Source: Mucidula mucida
Taxonomy: Eukaryota > Basidiomycota > Agaricomycetes > Agaricales > Physalacriaceae
Reading direction: 5' to 3'
NCBI GenBank assembly: GCA_015501055.1
Contig: JADNYV010000027.1
Coordinates: forward strand, 248,001-312,000
Length of the DNA stretch: 64,000 bases
Position 1 is the stretch's first letter; each line of letters opens with the position of its first letter. Shown piece after piece: positions 11,389 through 23,177 of the stretch. The notes under the pieces were generated by a model, which saw only the letters and a list, made by a program, of their open reading frames with translations, did not search any database and was not told the DNA's origin. A program made the translations under genes and the position numbers.

Positions 11389-12463
11389 GCCATCTCCTCC
11401 CGGTTCGATCGTGAGATCACGGCCTGCAGGTTCACGGCGGACCATCAAGGATCCTCCGACCGGTCTTTCAGAAGGCCATCGTCGGAAAAGGACTTTACAA
11501 GGATCTCCTTCGTCGTACAGGCCTTTTTTCCGCGCGCGACTTCTCTCTCGCCCAATCACTCCCAATCAGTGGTATCCCCTACGAGGTCTCTCTGTCCGGA
11601 GATGAGAAGACTTTGAACCGCAAACTTGGCCGGTCGCGATGGCGGCGCAGTTTCGGAAGGGTAAACAAAGTCATGAGTGCAAGCGCACGAAAATTTACTA
11701 CAACAAACCTTCAACCCTCCGCCTGTCTCCGCCTGTGCACCCCATCGGAGCTCGGAGCTGGCTGTAAGAGCGGGAGCACTTGACCACAAATAGCTGTTAT
11801 GATACTCCTTTGAGATGAAGAGAGATGGCCTTCACGTTCCTGGACTTCTTTCTGCCACCTTCGCAGCATGTTCACAAGTGTAAGTCAATCGTGTTACCCG
11901 GCTCAACTGATCATCTTACACAATAAGGACGCGTCTGTTCCCCTTGCTTGGACTAGTCTACTTATGCTATCGCAAGGGCCACAGAACATATATGCGTAAT
12001 CCGCTGAGGACATTAAACGCTATTAACGCTATTGTGTCTTGTCGCGCCTCAGAAACTTGCTGTATGTGTATAAACACCATCATATCGACATCATGTGTGG
12101 TGAAAATCTCACTCCAATTGTTGGACGGGATATCAAACAGAGCGTTCACGCGTGGACCGTAGAGTCCAAGTAGAGTCCAGCCTTTTTCGTCGGCGGTCTT
12201 GGGATACTTATTCGTAACGAACTGAAGGTTGGCCGGTCATCCCAAAATACTATCAATGAACGGATAATTCTAGCAGAGCGTCGACGTCAGTACATTGTAC
12301 TTCGGTCGCTTCCGCAAATTTCGTCCTAGATGGAGATTGCAAAAGGGTTGCCCTCATAACTCGTCTCTTTCTACTTCCAAGCCGTCTTGGAGGTTCTCAT
12401 CCGCACGCGTCCCGTACAAAACACACTGACCCGGGCTATGCGATTAAGATTATCTACGCAATC

Positions 12464-12490
12464 ATACGGCTAGCGGGAAGCTAGCCGTAT
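12464..12490. repeat. Perfect 11-base inverted repeat
   Basis: ATACGGCTAGC, a five-base spacer (GGGAA), then GCTAGCCGTAT. It could be a hairpin or a dimeric binding site about 350 bases beyond the IST1 stop. No T-run or gene end nearby makes it a terminator. Confidence 0.55.
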
Positions 12491-12836
12491 TTACCATATA
12501 AGAGATGTACAGTGACATCGTGATTGTGGTTGCTGGGCAGTCAAAGAGGTTACTGTGAACCATTAGCAGAGCTGGTACCTCACTACAGTGTCGTGAATTG
12601 TTGGACATTGAGTACAAACGTGACAATCGCAGACTCTGCGTCGAGCACTCTCGAGCGCTTCGATTAGGCTTCCGATGGCCGAAGCTACTATGCAGGGTTA
12701 ATTTCCCCACAACATGTAAAACAAACGTTTACAATGACCTACAGGCACCTTTTGTTGTGATGTCGCTGTACAAGAACTGATACGGATACGAACTATATTT
12801 CACCCAAAATGAAAAACGTAGGTCACAATCGAGTTG

Positions 12837-14063
12837 TCATCTCTTCTTTAAGGCGGCAAAGCGTTTGTTCAGTGCCTCAAAATCGTCTTCCGTTGATTCC
12901 GGAGCCGGAGGAGATTTCGGGGGAGTCGGTCGGCTATCAACGACGTTCTTGCTGCTATCTGAAGATTTCTCTTCCGCAGGGGGGATTTCTGGGAGGGTAA
13001 GGTCTGCGTCCACGTTGCCAGGTGCCGATTCGGTCCTGTCGACCTCTGTTGCCTGCCATGAAGTGCCATTTAACAATCAAAATCTAGGCTCAACAGCGGC
13101 CTTCAGTACTTACCTTGGCGCCTCCTTCATCTGTACCATCTCCGGCATCATTCGACCCAGGTTGTGACCAAGGGACACCGTATGACTTGGCGATCTCTGT
13201 TAGATAGGCATTCACTAGCTCGGACGATGGCATCGAGATATCTAATTTTCGGACTATCTAGATGATAGAATGAATCGCTTGCGGTTAACGAAAGAGTTAA
13301 TGGAACGCACTCGCTCGTTTACACAGTTATCGGCGTTCTCCATGACGGACGCGGAGAAGTCGCGCCCATATTTATGCATGAGGATGTCTCGTAAAACGTG
13401 TAGCTCTGATGAAGAATGTCAGACTAGGATCAAGGTATGCGCCAGGTTTGAAGCGCGCCTTTGAGCTCGGTCCGCGGAGCAGCGTATATGATGCTGGTGA
13501 TACCGGAAATTAGATTATTATCGGAAACGCGGGTACGAATGGCTTACGCGCAAACACCTTCGGCGACAGCGGGATCAGGCTCTCGAGAGCTAGAAAGATC
13601 TTGAGTAGGCACCGGTATTACAGATATCTGGAACGTACTTCATATCCAGGATTCCAAAACGAGCTACAAGGAGCTCGCAATACAATTCTAGTAGTTCCAG
13701 AAGTTCGATGTGAATGTCCTCGTTGATTACTACGCAGGATCAGGTCATGGACGAACGTGCAATCGTGGCGTAAGGCATACTAGTCTCAACTTTGACTCTA
13801 GCGGTCTCGAGCTTCCCCCTTTCAATCAGGGTGGCAATATCACGTCTCGACATTTTAGCCTGCGCCTCCTTCTTCTGCTGAAGCATGCGCAGACGTTGAA
13901 CGGAAATCCTGTGACGCGGCATCCATGATTTAGTAAAGCGACATCAGAGATTTCAGCTTTTACCGGAGTTGCACCTAGGTTCGACATTAGTAGTCTAAGT
14001 AGATGATCAACAGAGTACGGCTAGCATGGGTACCTTAGCTTTCGCTGGATTCCAAGGCGGCAT
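12837..14063 (-). CDS. IST1: IST1, ESCRT-III-related regulator of Vps4
   Basis: Nine exons give 263 residues with an intact frame: 14063-14034, 13974-13964 (11 bases), 13908-13781, 13729-13639, 13589-13548, 13493-13459, 13405-13311, 13257-13114 and 13052-12837. The protein starts MPPWNPAKAK and has the helical IST1 core with IATLIERGKLETARVKVE, EDIHIELLELLELYCELL and DPAVAEGVCAIIYAAPR. It ends with FEALNKRFAALKKR, a typical MIT-interacting motif that binds Vps4. Known family members act on endosomes in multivesicular-body sorting and in cytokinesis. The sixth intron (13406-13458) begins with GC rather than GT, with a CTGAC branch site and a CAG acceptor. The second exon, only 11 bases, is well supported by the conserved reading VQLR. 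Confidence 0.9.
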
Positions 14064-15530
14064 GATGGCTGTAAGCGATGCAGAGTGCGGTGATGATGAT
14101 GGAACGAAACTACGCCATTTGTGTGAGTACTTGTTTGGTTCCATCTCCGAGAATATCAGGTACTAGTAGTCATTTACTGTAAAATGGCGTTCAAACCGTG
14201 ATAGGTTTGCTTCTGCCTCCCGGTTGCGGCCATGTCGACACTTAGAGAAAAGCTTGCCGACTTTCAAGGTCGTGATCCAATCAGGTGACGAGGACGCGTC
14301 CCTCTGATCTCTGATCTCTCCTCGACCACAACGTCAACACTGCCAGAGACGATGCTGAAGGCTTGATTGTCCTACTGCCCTCCGTTCATCCTCCTCAAAC
14401 TTACGCGTCTTTCCTATTAGTCGCCTCATTCAACACCAAGTCGACCCGTGGATCCATCTTCTGGTGAAGTTAAGAAGTGAACACCGGCTTTGAGGACGAT
14501 AACAACATTATGCATGCTAGAAGAAGACGCAATGTAGCAGGTAATACTACACAGCAAGAGCGAGACGAATGTTCTTTCTAGTATCCTCTCCAGACGACGC
14601 GTTCAGAATGATCTACATGGTGCCGGCACACCCCACCCACATCATTGTCAATCTATCTCCTCTTTTCCGTTGATGTTTACATGTCTCTTTACTGTAAAGT
14701 CCGTTTAGGCTTTCAAGCGATATCAGTATGGGAAATCGTGCCATTATCCAGTGTCCACGTCTTGTTGTGCACGCACTAGTACTTTGACCCATATAATGGA
14801 TAACGGTGAAGAAACTGCGCGAGCATACAGATCGACATGGGTTACTAGAGTGCACCGACGAGAGCTGAAATGGTCAGATTCGATCCCAGTACATATGATC
14901 TCCCAGCCCAACGATAGAAAGCCAGCTCATAGTTATTGATGAAATTTTCTTTCAACCTAGTACATGGGATTCAATCTATCATTAGAGGCCGCTCTGGGTT
15001 GAAGAATCGGGGTAGTGAATTACAGTATGAAAATAATGGGTGGCTGCTGTTTCACTTGCTGAGAAATAGGTTCCATGGAACCTGTGTGAAGTCTACTGGC
15101 ATTAAGCGGCTCACTGTACGTTTTAGATCCACTGAGAATCCAGCGCTCTAGCATCGCCTTCAGTTCCTTCCTGCTTCACAATGACGAGGCAGACGTACTG
15201 GATCACTGATCTGACACATGTATTGTAAATGGCGTCCCAGCCGAAGTATTTCTTTAATTCGTTTCCTCGGGATACGAGTGTGCTGTCCGCGTTGGCCAGA
15301 TACGCCAGTCCAACGCGCCACGAGCTTAACCCTGCCATGACCGAGGCTGGATGAGCCGACAGGCACAATGATACGGGGTACTGCTCGGAGGCGGCTGCCG
15401 AAGTATACATAAATGATCTGATCGCAATGGTGATGTTTCCCCTGATGGTTACCGCACTTAATCCATCTAGGCTTGCTTGCAAGTGCTCCATTACCGACAA
15501 CTCTGCGCCTCCCTGCTCTGCGCTTCCTTA
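14064..15530. other. Intergenic region, no gene supported
   Basis: 1.47 kb between the divergent IST1 and RasGEF genes. It must hold both promoters. I see no open frame with splice sites, no clear TATA box and no repeat. Confidence 0.45.
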
Positions 15531-17842
15531 ATGGCCACTTCAAAGTGTAGCAGTGTACGTGAGAGCCTACAGCTCTCTATCGACCCGTCCCCCTACCAGC
15601 CTCATCTCCGAGTATCGTCGGAATCGTCCACACCCTCGTCAGCCTCTGCCCGGGGCAGCACGGACACCTCTCCCTCATCGTCTGGGTCCGATTATGGCCC
15701 GAATTTCTCGGTACTGTGCATGTACGATTTCCACTCGGAAGATCCTACACATCTTGCCTTTAACAAGCATGAATTACTTGACATTGTCAAGCAAGAGGAG
15801 ACCGGTTGGTGGGCTGCCATGCGCAGAGGCGGAAAGACAATCGGTTGGATACCGCAGGCTTTTGTTCGTCCCCTCTCACACGACATGGCGGAAAGACTGC
15901 GGAACGTACGGGAGGAACTTCGTGTCTATGAATATGACGCGGAGCAGCTGTACAAGACAGCACCAATTTCTAATATTCCATTTGAACTGGAGGAACCCTC
16001 ACCGGTGGTACCGGAGCCCATGGCACCGCAAATGTCTCCTCGGCGTCTATTAGCGGAAAAGTCCTCCCAGTCCCGCTTACGACCACACCCTCCCCCTCAC
16101 CTATCACGCCAGTTCCCCAACCGCCATCTTACCTATCTTTGCATCGATCATCATCCTTGAAGAGTCCGGATCCGGATGAGGTCCTCTCACGCGCTCGCGC
16201 TGACACCATCCCGCTCTCACCATTACGGCGAAAAGATGTATCCTCAAATACCGACTTGAGAGGCATGCGTGAGGGTGATCCGCCCTCCACGTCTGACAGG
16301 CGACGTCTGGCCAAAATTAGGCAACTCACGGGCAGTGATGATGCCGTAGGGTTCATCAGCGCGGTCAATTCACCGTGGTACTTGAAATCCAAATATTCGG
16401 ACCAATTAAAGTACGACAACGATGGCCAGGTGCGCTCCGGCACTGTGGTCGCGTTGGTGGAGAAACTCACGGCGGACACGTCCAAAGATGCCATCAGTGA
16501 GTCTTGCTGCGATCGCGTTTTGTCAACGATTTGATCGCATTTCCTTTATAGAAGCGGCCAAAGACATGCATTTCCGTAACGTCTTTCTCATGACATTTCG
16601 TACGTTCATGACTGCCGACCAACTGTTCGACATGCTTGTGGACATCTATGGAATGGAGCATCCCAGGGATATATCGGAGCCCGAGTTCGACGACTGGAAG
16701 GAGAAATGCTGGTTACCAACACAGCGCACCGTAATGACGGTCTTCACTATGTGGCTTGAAGACCATCGGCTTCTCGAGGAAGAACCGCACATCGCGCAGA
16801 AGCTTACTGATTTTCTAAACCTAATCCCCCAACGCAACGTCATGGCGACAACTGCAAAGCTGATCATGCAGTCAATAAAGAGATTGGTAAGTGAGTTGTT
16901 TTGTGAGCTTGCCATCATTCTCACACCATCGTGTGTAGACATTCAGTAGTCCGTGTATCGAGTCTCCCATCGGATCCACAAGACGACGCAGAAGATCTAA
17001 GGACCCGAAAGGCGACCTATTGCGATTGGATCCAACCGACCTAGCGGAACAGCTCTGTCTGTACGAGTATAGACTCTACAACAAGATTACGCCGCAGGAA
17101 TGTCTTGCCACAACCAAGAGTCGATCTGACGATTCGCGAGCAGGGGACGTGAGATCCAATCTCAGTTCCTTTTCATCCACGCACGATAAGCTGGCGAATT
17201 GGGTCACCTACAGTATCTTGATTCACGAAGCCCTTGGGAAACGCGCGGATACTATTGATTTTTGGATCAAAGTTGCTGATGTATGTTATCTTGTTCACGG
17301 ATCAATGTCATGGCTCACTGTGAATTTAGAAATCTCGAGCACTGAACAATTACGCGTCAATGAGTTCGGTGATCACAGCCCTCAACAGCGCCGTTATTGA
17401 ACGCCTGCACTTGACGTGGGCGCACGTAGGACGCAAGACCCATCTAGACGCTCTACTCAAATACAACGACCCCACCGGCGGTTTCTCTGCGTACCGACGA
17501 TGGCAAGAGTCGGTTTCGACATCGTGTGTGCCCTTCGTGGGCATGTACCTCACCGATATCGTTCACATTCAAGACAAATTTGACTCGGACGACGAGCAGT
17601 CACGATGGATCTCTTTTATCAAGCGCCGTCAGTGGTATGATGTTGTTACGACTATGCTCCACCATCAACAAAAGCCATATGACATCGGTGAGAGTGCGTC
17701 GACGCAAAAGTTCATCGCGAATCATCTCAGGACGATGGGGACGAAGGACCGGTCGTGGTTTTGGGCGCGGAGCGAAGAAGTGCGGCATTCCGAGTTTGCG
17801 CATGCGGATATTCGTCGCGGGCTTGAAGCTGCAGGGTTTTGA
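15531..17842 (+). CDS. SH3-domain Ras guanine nucleotide exchange factor (Cdc25 type)
   Basis: Exons 15531-16496, 16552-16886, 16939-17280 and 17330-17842 give about 718 residues. The order is a short Ser/Pro leader, an SH3 domain (about residues 60-118; ALYDF-like VLCMYDF, WWAA, WIPQAFV), and a Pro/Ser linker. The RasGEF N-terminal domain follows (from about 298; GQVRSGTVVALVEKLT), then the catalytic Cdc25 homology domain (about 460 to the end; LDPTDLAEQLCLYE, WVTYSILIHEALGKRA, CVPFVGMYLTDI). These proteins activate Ras upstream of adenylate cyclase or MAP-kinase signalling. One base is missing in the linker between 15986 and 16090, shown by a change of frame inside a continuous Pro/Ser-rich coding stretch. 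The protein is shorter than yeast Cdc25, mostly in the N-terminal region. Confidence 0.85.
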
Positions 17843-18275
17843 TTGGCTTTTCATGGGTGTATGGGTGTATGGGTTTTGTATTTTTATGCTCAAGTTATGT
17901 ACTCTCTTGCATGTCATCTGTACTTATCACATCAGAACAATCCTCGTTAAACGCTGCGAGGTGTCCCTCAAAGCTTTTGAGTCGCCTCAGGAGCCAGTTC
18001 TTGAAACAAAGCGCCATTGGATATACTGAGCTCCGATATCCATGCGCCATATATGCTCGTGCCCAGCAGTGCCACCTGCAGAAGCGTTTGCGAGAACTTC
18101 AAGATCAGATCGGGGCAGTGTACATGCACACCCGATTCTTGACCGACCAGTGGTGCCCGCCAAGGCTCGAATGTTGAATCTCAGTGACCAATAAATCTAT
18201 ATAGACTACAGCAGAATAAGGTACAAAGCAAGCGGATTATAAGAATAGCTCTACAAGAACAGAAGACAATTTCCA
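17843..18275. other. Convergent intergenic region
   Basis: 433 bases between the stops of two convergent genes. It should contain both 3' ends; no gene is seen. Confidence 0.45.
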
Positions 18276-19109
18276 TCAGTGGTCGACCTTCACAATGATC
18301 CTTTGGCCTTCGATACCCAGGACGTGACTGGTGTCCTTTTCCGCGATGACAGTAATTCGACCAGCACATCTCCCGTCGTCGTTCTCTCGATTCTTTCCCT
18401 TCTTCTTAATCCAATCACTGAGATCGCTCGGCCTGCGCTCGAGCTTGGGAACGCTGTTACTCTGTGGCAAATTGTCTTTGCAAGTGCAGCGAAAGACGCG
18501 TGTATACCTGTTGGAAGTGTGCTTTCCTGTAAAGATGTTTTCGTGATAGCTATCAAATAAAACATGTTCAGGCCAAGAAGGAAGTTAGCAGTGGAGTGCT
18601 CACTCGAACTTGAGTTTAGCTTCTTTAGACAGCCGCTTTGAAACTTGACGCGTCCGCTGCTGGTTGTTGATTTCTGGGTCGGAGACGACGGAGAAGGACT
18701 GGGTAATGGTGGCGTTATACGCGGTTATAGACGTGTAAAAGTCCTTGTCAGAGAGACAGGTGATGTTGGAAGGTGGAGGCTGTAACTAGGTGAGCTAAAA
18801 CGCCCTCCTCTCAATGAAGCGACATACTGGTTTCTTGGCCATTTTCCTGCCACCCTTTAACAAGTCCTTTAAGGCGCGCAGCTTCCTCGCTGCAACAATC
18901 TTCTCTTGGAGCACGCGACTCGAGACGCGGTCAGCCTCCGCTTTCTTTTTTAATTGTCTGTCCTTCTTGTCTTTGCTTCTCTTGTCCAAGCAAGGTCGGC
19001 ATCCCTTCGTCGCTGTCGTTGAGGGCAAAATCTTGCGGCAATGTTGGCATCTTCTGATCGCCTGTGTGGTCGGAGGCGGCGAGGGCGATGCAACTGAGCT
19101 TGACGACAT
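18276..19109 (-). CDS. Small protein with paired CxxC motifs, unknown function
   Basis: Three exons (19109-18828, 18785-18604, 18549-18276) give 245 residues. The second exon might instead start at 18779, because two in-frame acceptors lie six bases apart. The N-terminal part has C-x2-C...C-x2-C (RRCQHCRKILP, then KGCRPCLDKR), which could bind one zinc ion. It is followed by a long basic, probably coiled stretch rich in Lys and Arg. The C-terminal third contains a Cys pair in VFRCTC and a beta-rich tail (RITVIAEKDT, QRIIVKVDH). The basic zinc-motif N-terminus suggests nucleic-acid binding; this is inference. The gene diverges from the MYND gene with 273 bases between the start codons. Confidence 0.7.
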
Positions 19110-19382
19110 GAAGGTGGAAAGCAAACAAATAAACAACGCGTCGGGCCTCGTGGCGTTGTGAGGGCGCGCTCGTCACGTCACGTGAGGGAGTTGTCACCCA
19201 CTGCAGAATCACAAAATCATCTCTTTGTGCTACTTTGACCATCAATCATGGCTTCTTTGTGTTGTCTTGATTCTCTATATATCGCCACTTGGGGTGTACT
19301 CACTCCACGGTAAGCCTAGCTATTCGCAAGTTCAACAGCCTGTTCTGACTTTCAACATAAAGAATCGGATTTGGCTCTCACA

Positions 19383-21281
19383 ATGTGTATCAATGCCGAG
19401 GATTACAGTATCATTACTACGAGCATCATTGGCATCATCGAAGGAGCCAAAATGGCCGGCACAGACTACACTGCGTTCATTGGGTTCCGCCAGTTCATCG
19501 ACACTCATCTGCTCGCCTGCCCCTCCAAACCATCAGGCTCAAACGAAGCTCCTTCTTATACGCTTGCGGTTTCTTGTCTCCATATCATTACCGTCGCCTT
19601 ATCGGGTGGCCTGCTCGAAAAGGCCATGAGGTTACTGGCAAGAGAGTACCTCCTCAGCATTATGCCCCGTCTAGTAGAATGGGTTCGCTACATCGTGAAG
19701 CATGGCGTCCTGACTAATTATACCGGGCTTGAGAGTCTTCCGGAGTTCGCTGTGACGCATGATCTCTCACGCATGTTAAAGGACCCAGAACTCCGAAGCC
19801 ATATCCTGGATATCGTCGTTCCCGAGGAAGACTCGCCCGGTGTTCAAACCTATTTTGTATCGGAAACACTCTTGTCTGTCTTGCTCCATCATGTCTCCTT
19901 TCCTGCACAACAATGGAGCTCCACCATATACGAGAGCTGGTACCACAGCCTTACCTACCTCAATCATGATGTAGCGCTGGCAGATAAACCGGCATGGAAA
20001 GAGGAGATCATTGAAGGCCTGAAACGACGCCCAGTAAAGGTAGTTGCCGTGTTCAACTTACTGACGACCAGCTCTGTTCTGGCCATCCAGTCGTCCTCCA
20101 CCAGAAAGGACTTTAATAACGCCCTGACAAAATGCCTCATGACTTACGCTGTACTACCTTTCCTCCAGGACGACATCTTTCGTCACGAATTTCTGCGCAC
20201 TCAGCATGTCCGATGGATATGCGGCACCATGCGCAGCATCATTCGATCGACTGTTCTGGCATCTAGGACTCCCGGTGGGACGGCCGATTCTTTAGTTGGG
20301 GAGTATGAGATACGCGTAACGGCTGAAAAGTGCTTGTTCATGATTGGTATACGCCTATCACACTTAATGCTTGAAGAGGGATGGTGGATCATCAAAGAGG
20401 TCTTCGAGCACGACGTACTAGTCGATTTATTCCGGTACATGCGATCCTCCTTCCGCCGTTCTCATACGGTGACGGAACACTGCACTGTCTCTGGACGTCC
20501 CTTTTGGAAGACATCACACCGTTTTTCGCCTATTACTCTCTTGTCGCCGGGGGTTGCGTGTTGTGACTCGAATTGAAGCTCTGGGTTTGACAGACATTCT
20601 TACGCATCCGACGTGGCTTTCCTTTAGCACCAAAGTTCGCGCTATGGAGGCCTCTCGGCAAGAGTATAAAGCACACATGCCGTGCATATGTCAGAATGTC
20701 GTATCGCTTTCCAATGTTTTCATCCCGACTCAATGTTGGCAGTGTCCCAACCGTAATGTGAAATCACGAAGGCTTCTACGTTGTTCCGCGTGCCAAACAT
20801 CGTTCTATTGCTCACGTTCGTGTCAGAGGGAGGATTGGTCATCGCATCGTGATAAATGTGCAATCATCGTGTCTGAGATATCCGGTACGCTCGAACCTTC
20901 ATACCTCATCGCTCTATTCCAACGTATATAGGACGGAGAAATAGACACCGAACCCTTCGAGACGAGTCTTTCACATCCTTTTTACTTCACAAGGAAGCTC
21001 TCAAAGACTTCACCTCACCGTCAGATTCAGACGACGTCGATTCGGTAACAGTTCACTCTATCGATCTCTCGAAAGCAGAAAACAGACGAACCCTTGTTCC
21101 GCTTAGTGAGTGCGTAGAGCTGGAGGGTTTCGAGTCAATTATGGCTCGTGTCAAGGCCGGAGAAAAGGGAATTATTCTTCGTTCTATCGTTCCTAATGCT
21201 TGGGAAGCTGAGGAACGAGTCAGGTTTGTGCCACAAGCAGGCCTTCGTGGTGGTCTTATATATTTAAGTACCCAAATGTAA
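19383..21281 (+). CDS. MYND-type zinc finger protein (two missing bases)
   Basis: The ATG at 19383 starts MCINAEDYS. Exon 1 runs to 20884 and exon 2 from 20932 to TAA 21279-21281, giving about 617 residues once two missing bases are allowed. About 400 residues of helical repeat-like sequence precede the MYND finger (C-x2-C, CSACQTSFYCSRSCQ, HRDKC; about residues 450-491). MYND fingers bind Pro-rich peptides, and mushrooms have large families of such proteins with unknown roles. The frame changes at 20453-20454 (CC, expected CCC) and at 20549-20553 (five G, expected six). The corrected joints read SSFPPFSYGDG and LVAGGLRVVTRIEAL. The C-terminus is uncertain: a GT at 21223 could start an intron into sequence I cannot assign. 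Confidence 0.75.
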
Positions 21282-21802
21282 TATCTTGTATGGTCAAAAG
21301 AGCGCCGAAAATGGTAACCTCATTACTCGTTTCATCAACGTGGTCCGTGCGCTTCAACATCAACTCATAATGCTGGCTCCTACCAAGCTACAAACATATT
21401 TACGACGGCACAAATCCTTTCAAGGAATTTACCTGGATTTGTGGGCGACGGCTCCGTATGGATGTCCGCAGTTTGCATCAGGCTTCGGCATGTGCACTGT
21501 CACAATATTTTCCTGTTCCACTTCGGCTCTACAGCTGAGGTGGACCTTCTGTGGTTTGACAAACGTTTTAACCCTAACCTAAGGAAGGAGTCCGGATGCT
21601 TTGTACGCCACAAGTAAGTGACTGGGCAGTCTAGATGACTCTTAGATTACGACTGACCCAGACTCACAATTTTTTTGGATTTCATGTCGTCGGAATTAAT
21701 TGACTCAATTTGCTCCTATGTGGGAATTCACATGTAAAAAGATGGTCATGCTGAACATTAGTTATTCAATCATATGCATACATGATAGAAATAAGCGCAT
21801 GT
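21282..21802. other. Intergenic, convergent
   Basis: 521 bases between convergent genes. One 98-codon plus-strand open stretch starts at 21286 but lacks family resemblance. It might be a missed exon of the MYND gene. Confidence 0.35.
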
Positions 21803-22782
21803 TCACCGACGAGAGCGCAGAAGGAGGGCTGGATTCAACCGACATGACCGTGATGCTCGTCGACGAACATTTGTGGGGCGTGAAAACAATCCTTTTCTGG
21901 ACTGCTCCTCTAAGCCTGGTAGTACTGCTTGCCAATGACCATCCCGCCAAGCCCAGTTTTGGATCGAGGGTATTGACGGAGCCCTTGATCGCATGGGGGG
22001 GAATGAATGGTTGACGGAGGTGTGGCTCGGCACCGTAAGACGCTGATTGTAGGCGCTATCCTGTAACGGTACGCGACAGGACATGTCAGGCGGTTCATCG
22101 CAGGGCGTTATAATTATTTCTGGGATAGCGAAGCAGTGCGAGTCGGGCTGAGCAATGTGTGAAAGGCTGATCGAGTATAGCTATAGCTGTAGCTTACCGA
22201 TGGTGACCGTCGCCTACGCGAAGTTCGTGATGAGGAGGCAGCGGTCACATCATGAGTATCCAGGACAATAGATGCAGATGTTGAGGAATGAAGTAGATTG
22301 TCCTCGAAATCGCATGTCTGCTAGCAGTAAGCACGCGGTGACAAAATAACATAGAAAGAATACACACCGATAGAATGTCAAGTTCATCATCTTCCATTTC
22401 TGAAGACGTTTGTTCGAGATCCGAGAAGAGTTTCTCGATACAATTCACGTCGTCTGAGAGTATGGTTTGGATGTTTCTGCAGGCATAAAGTGAATTGCCA
22501 TACAGCGAGGCTGCGCGTCGCCATGTATTGGTATTCGGAAAACGATGTCCTGCATGAGTAGGTCGATGTTTACTGTCTAATCGTTATGTCAGAGAATGTT
22601 TTCCAGGAAATGATCTTGCTCACCAGAGCCTGCTTGTCATCGTCTTCAGTCTGCGAAGACAAATGCAGCGCTTCATGAGACCCGATAGATAGCCGAGCCA
22701 GCATTTTGAAAGAGTGTGTAAATGTGAGGCGTCGTCCCGTGGGTGTTGGAGGGAACCAAGTTGAAGCAGGAACCAAGGTCAT
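21803..22782 (-). CDS. Protein of unknown function, four exons
   Basis: Exons 22782-22624, 22576-22368, 22317-22198 and 22147-21803 give about 277 residues from MTLVPASTWFPP to LLLRSRR. Donors GTGAGC, GTGTGT and GTAAGC with good acceptors join open stretches in one frame, apart from one missing base at 22537-22538 (GG, expected GGG). With it restored, the second exon reads MQDIVFPNTNTWRRAASL. The first half is helical and acidic (SDLEQTSSEMEDDELDI); the second half is Ser/Arg-rich, then Pro-rich with a conserved-looking NWAWRDGHWQAVLPGLEEQ. No known domain. The consistent splice phases make it a real gene in my view. Confidence 0.6.
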
Positions 22783-23177
22783 GACTTAATTCAGTCGCGC
22801 CGGTTATGCTCCGGTCCGAAGATCGAATTTCAATTTCAAGCGCTACCCCACATCCCCGCTTGGTCGCTTAGCAGGCTTGTCCTCTCTCCGTCATGATGTC
22901 CGTTACAGACTTTATACAAATCAGTCAATCATCTCGCCCAGCGAGTACAGAGGCGCGCTTGGCGGAGCCAAGTAGCCCGCGTTGAGCCAGGTTGAGCCCG
23001 TGCCTTAGCGTACGCGGCGTGTAAACAAAACGGACTCTTCCCAGGCTCGTCAAGTGGACATATGATGGAAGCGCTGATGATATTAGTCAACAGAGCGCGA
23101 CTCTTCTTGAGGCGGTGCACAACTCGATGAGTTGGCGTAGATAGCTTGCTCAGCCCTCAGCAGTGATTGCCATCGCC
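22783..23177. other. Divergent promoter region
   Basis: 395 bases between divergent start codons. No TATA box or repeat is evident. Confidence 0.4.

Larger units (their letters stand above)
11271..12836. other. Intergenic region, no gene supported
   Basis: About 1.6 kb containing the methyltransferase promoter on the left and the 3' flank of IST1 on the right. Short open frames have no coding character. An 11-base inverted repeat at 12464-12490 stands out. Confidence 0.45.

Noticed and set aside
12464..12490. Intrinsic terminator
   Set aside because: The gene ends are not adjacent and there is no T-run. Such terminators are not used by RNA polymerase II.
3964..20553. Programmed frameshifting as an explanation of the frame changes
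   Set aside because: The sites have no shared slippery sequence or downstream structure, occur in unrelated genes, and sit mostly in arbitrary short homopolymers.
21567..21581. Telomere-like TTAACCCTAACC
   Set aside because: Only two partial units occur, with no array on either side.
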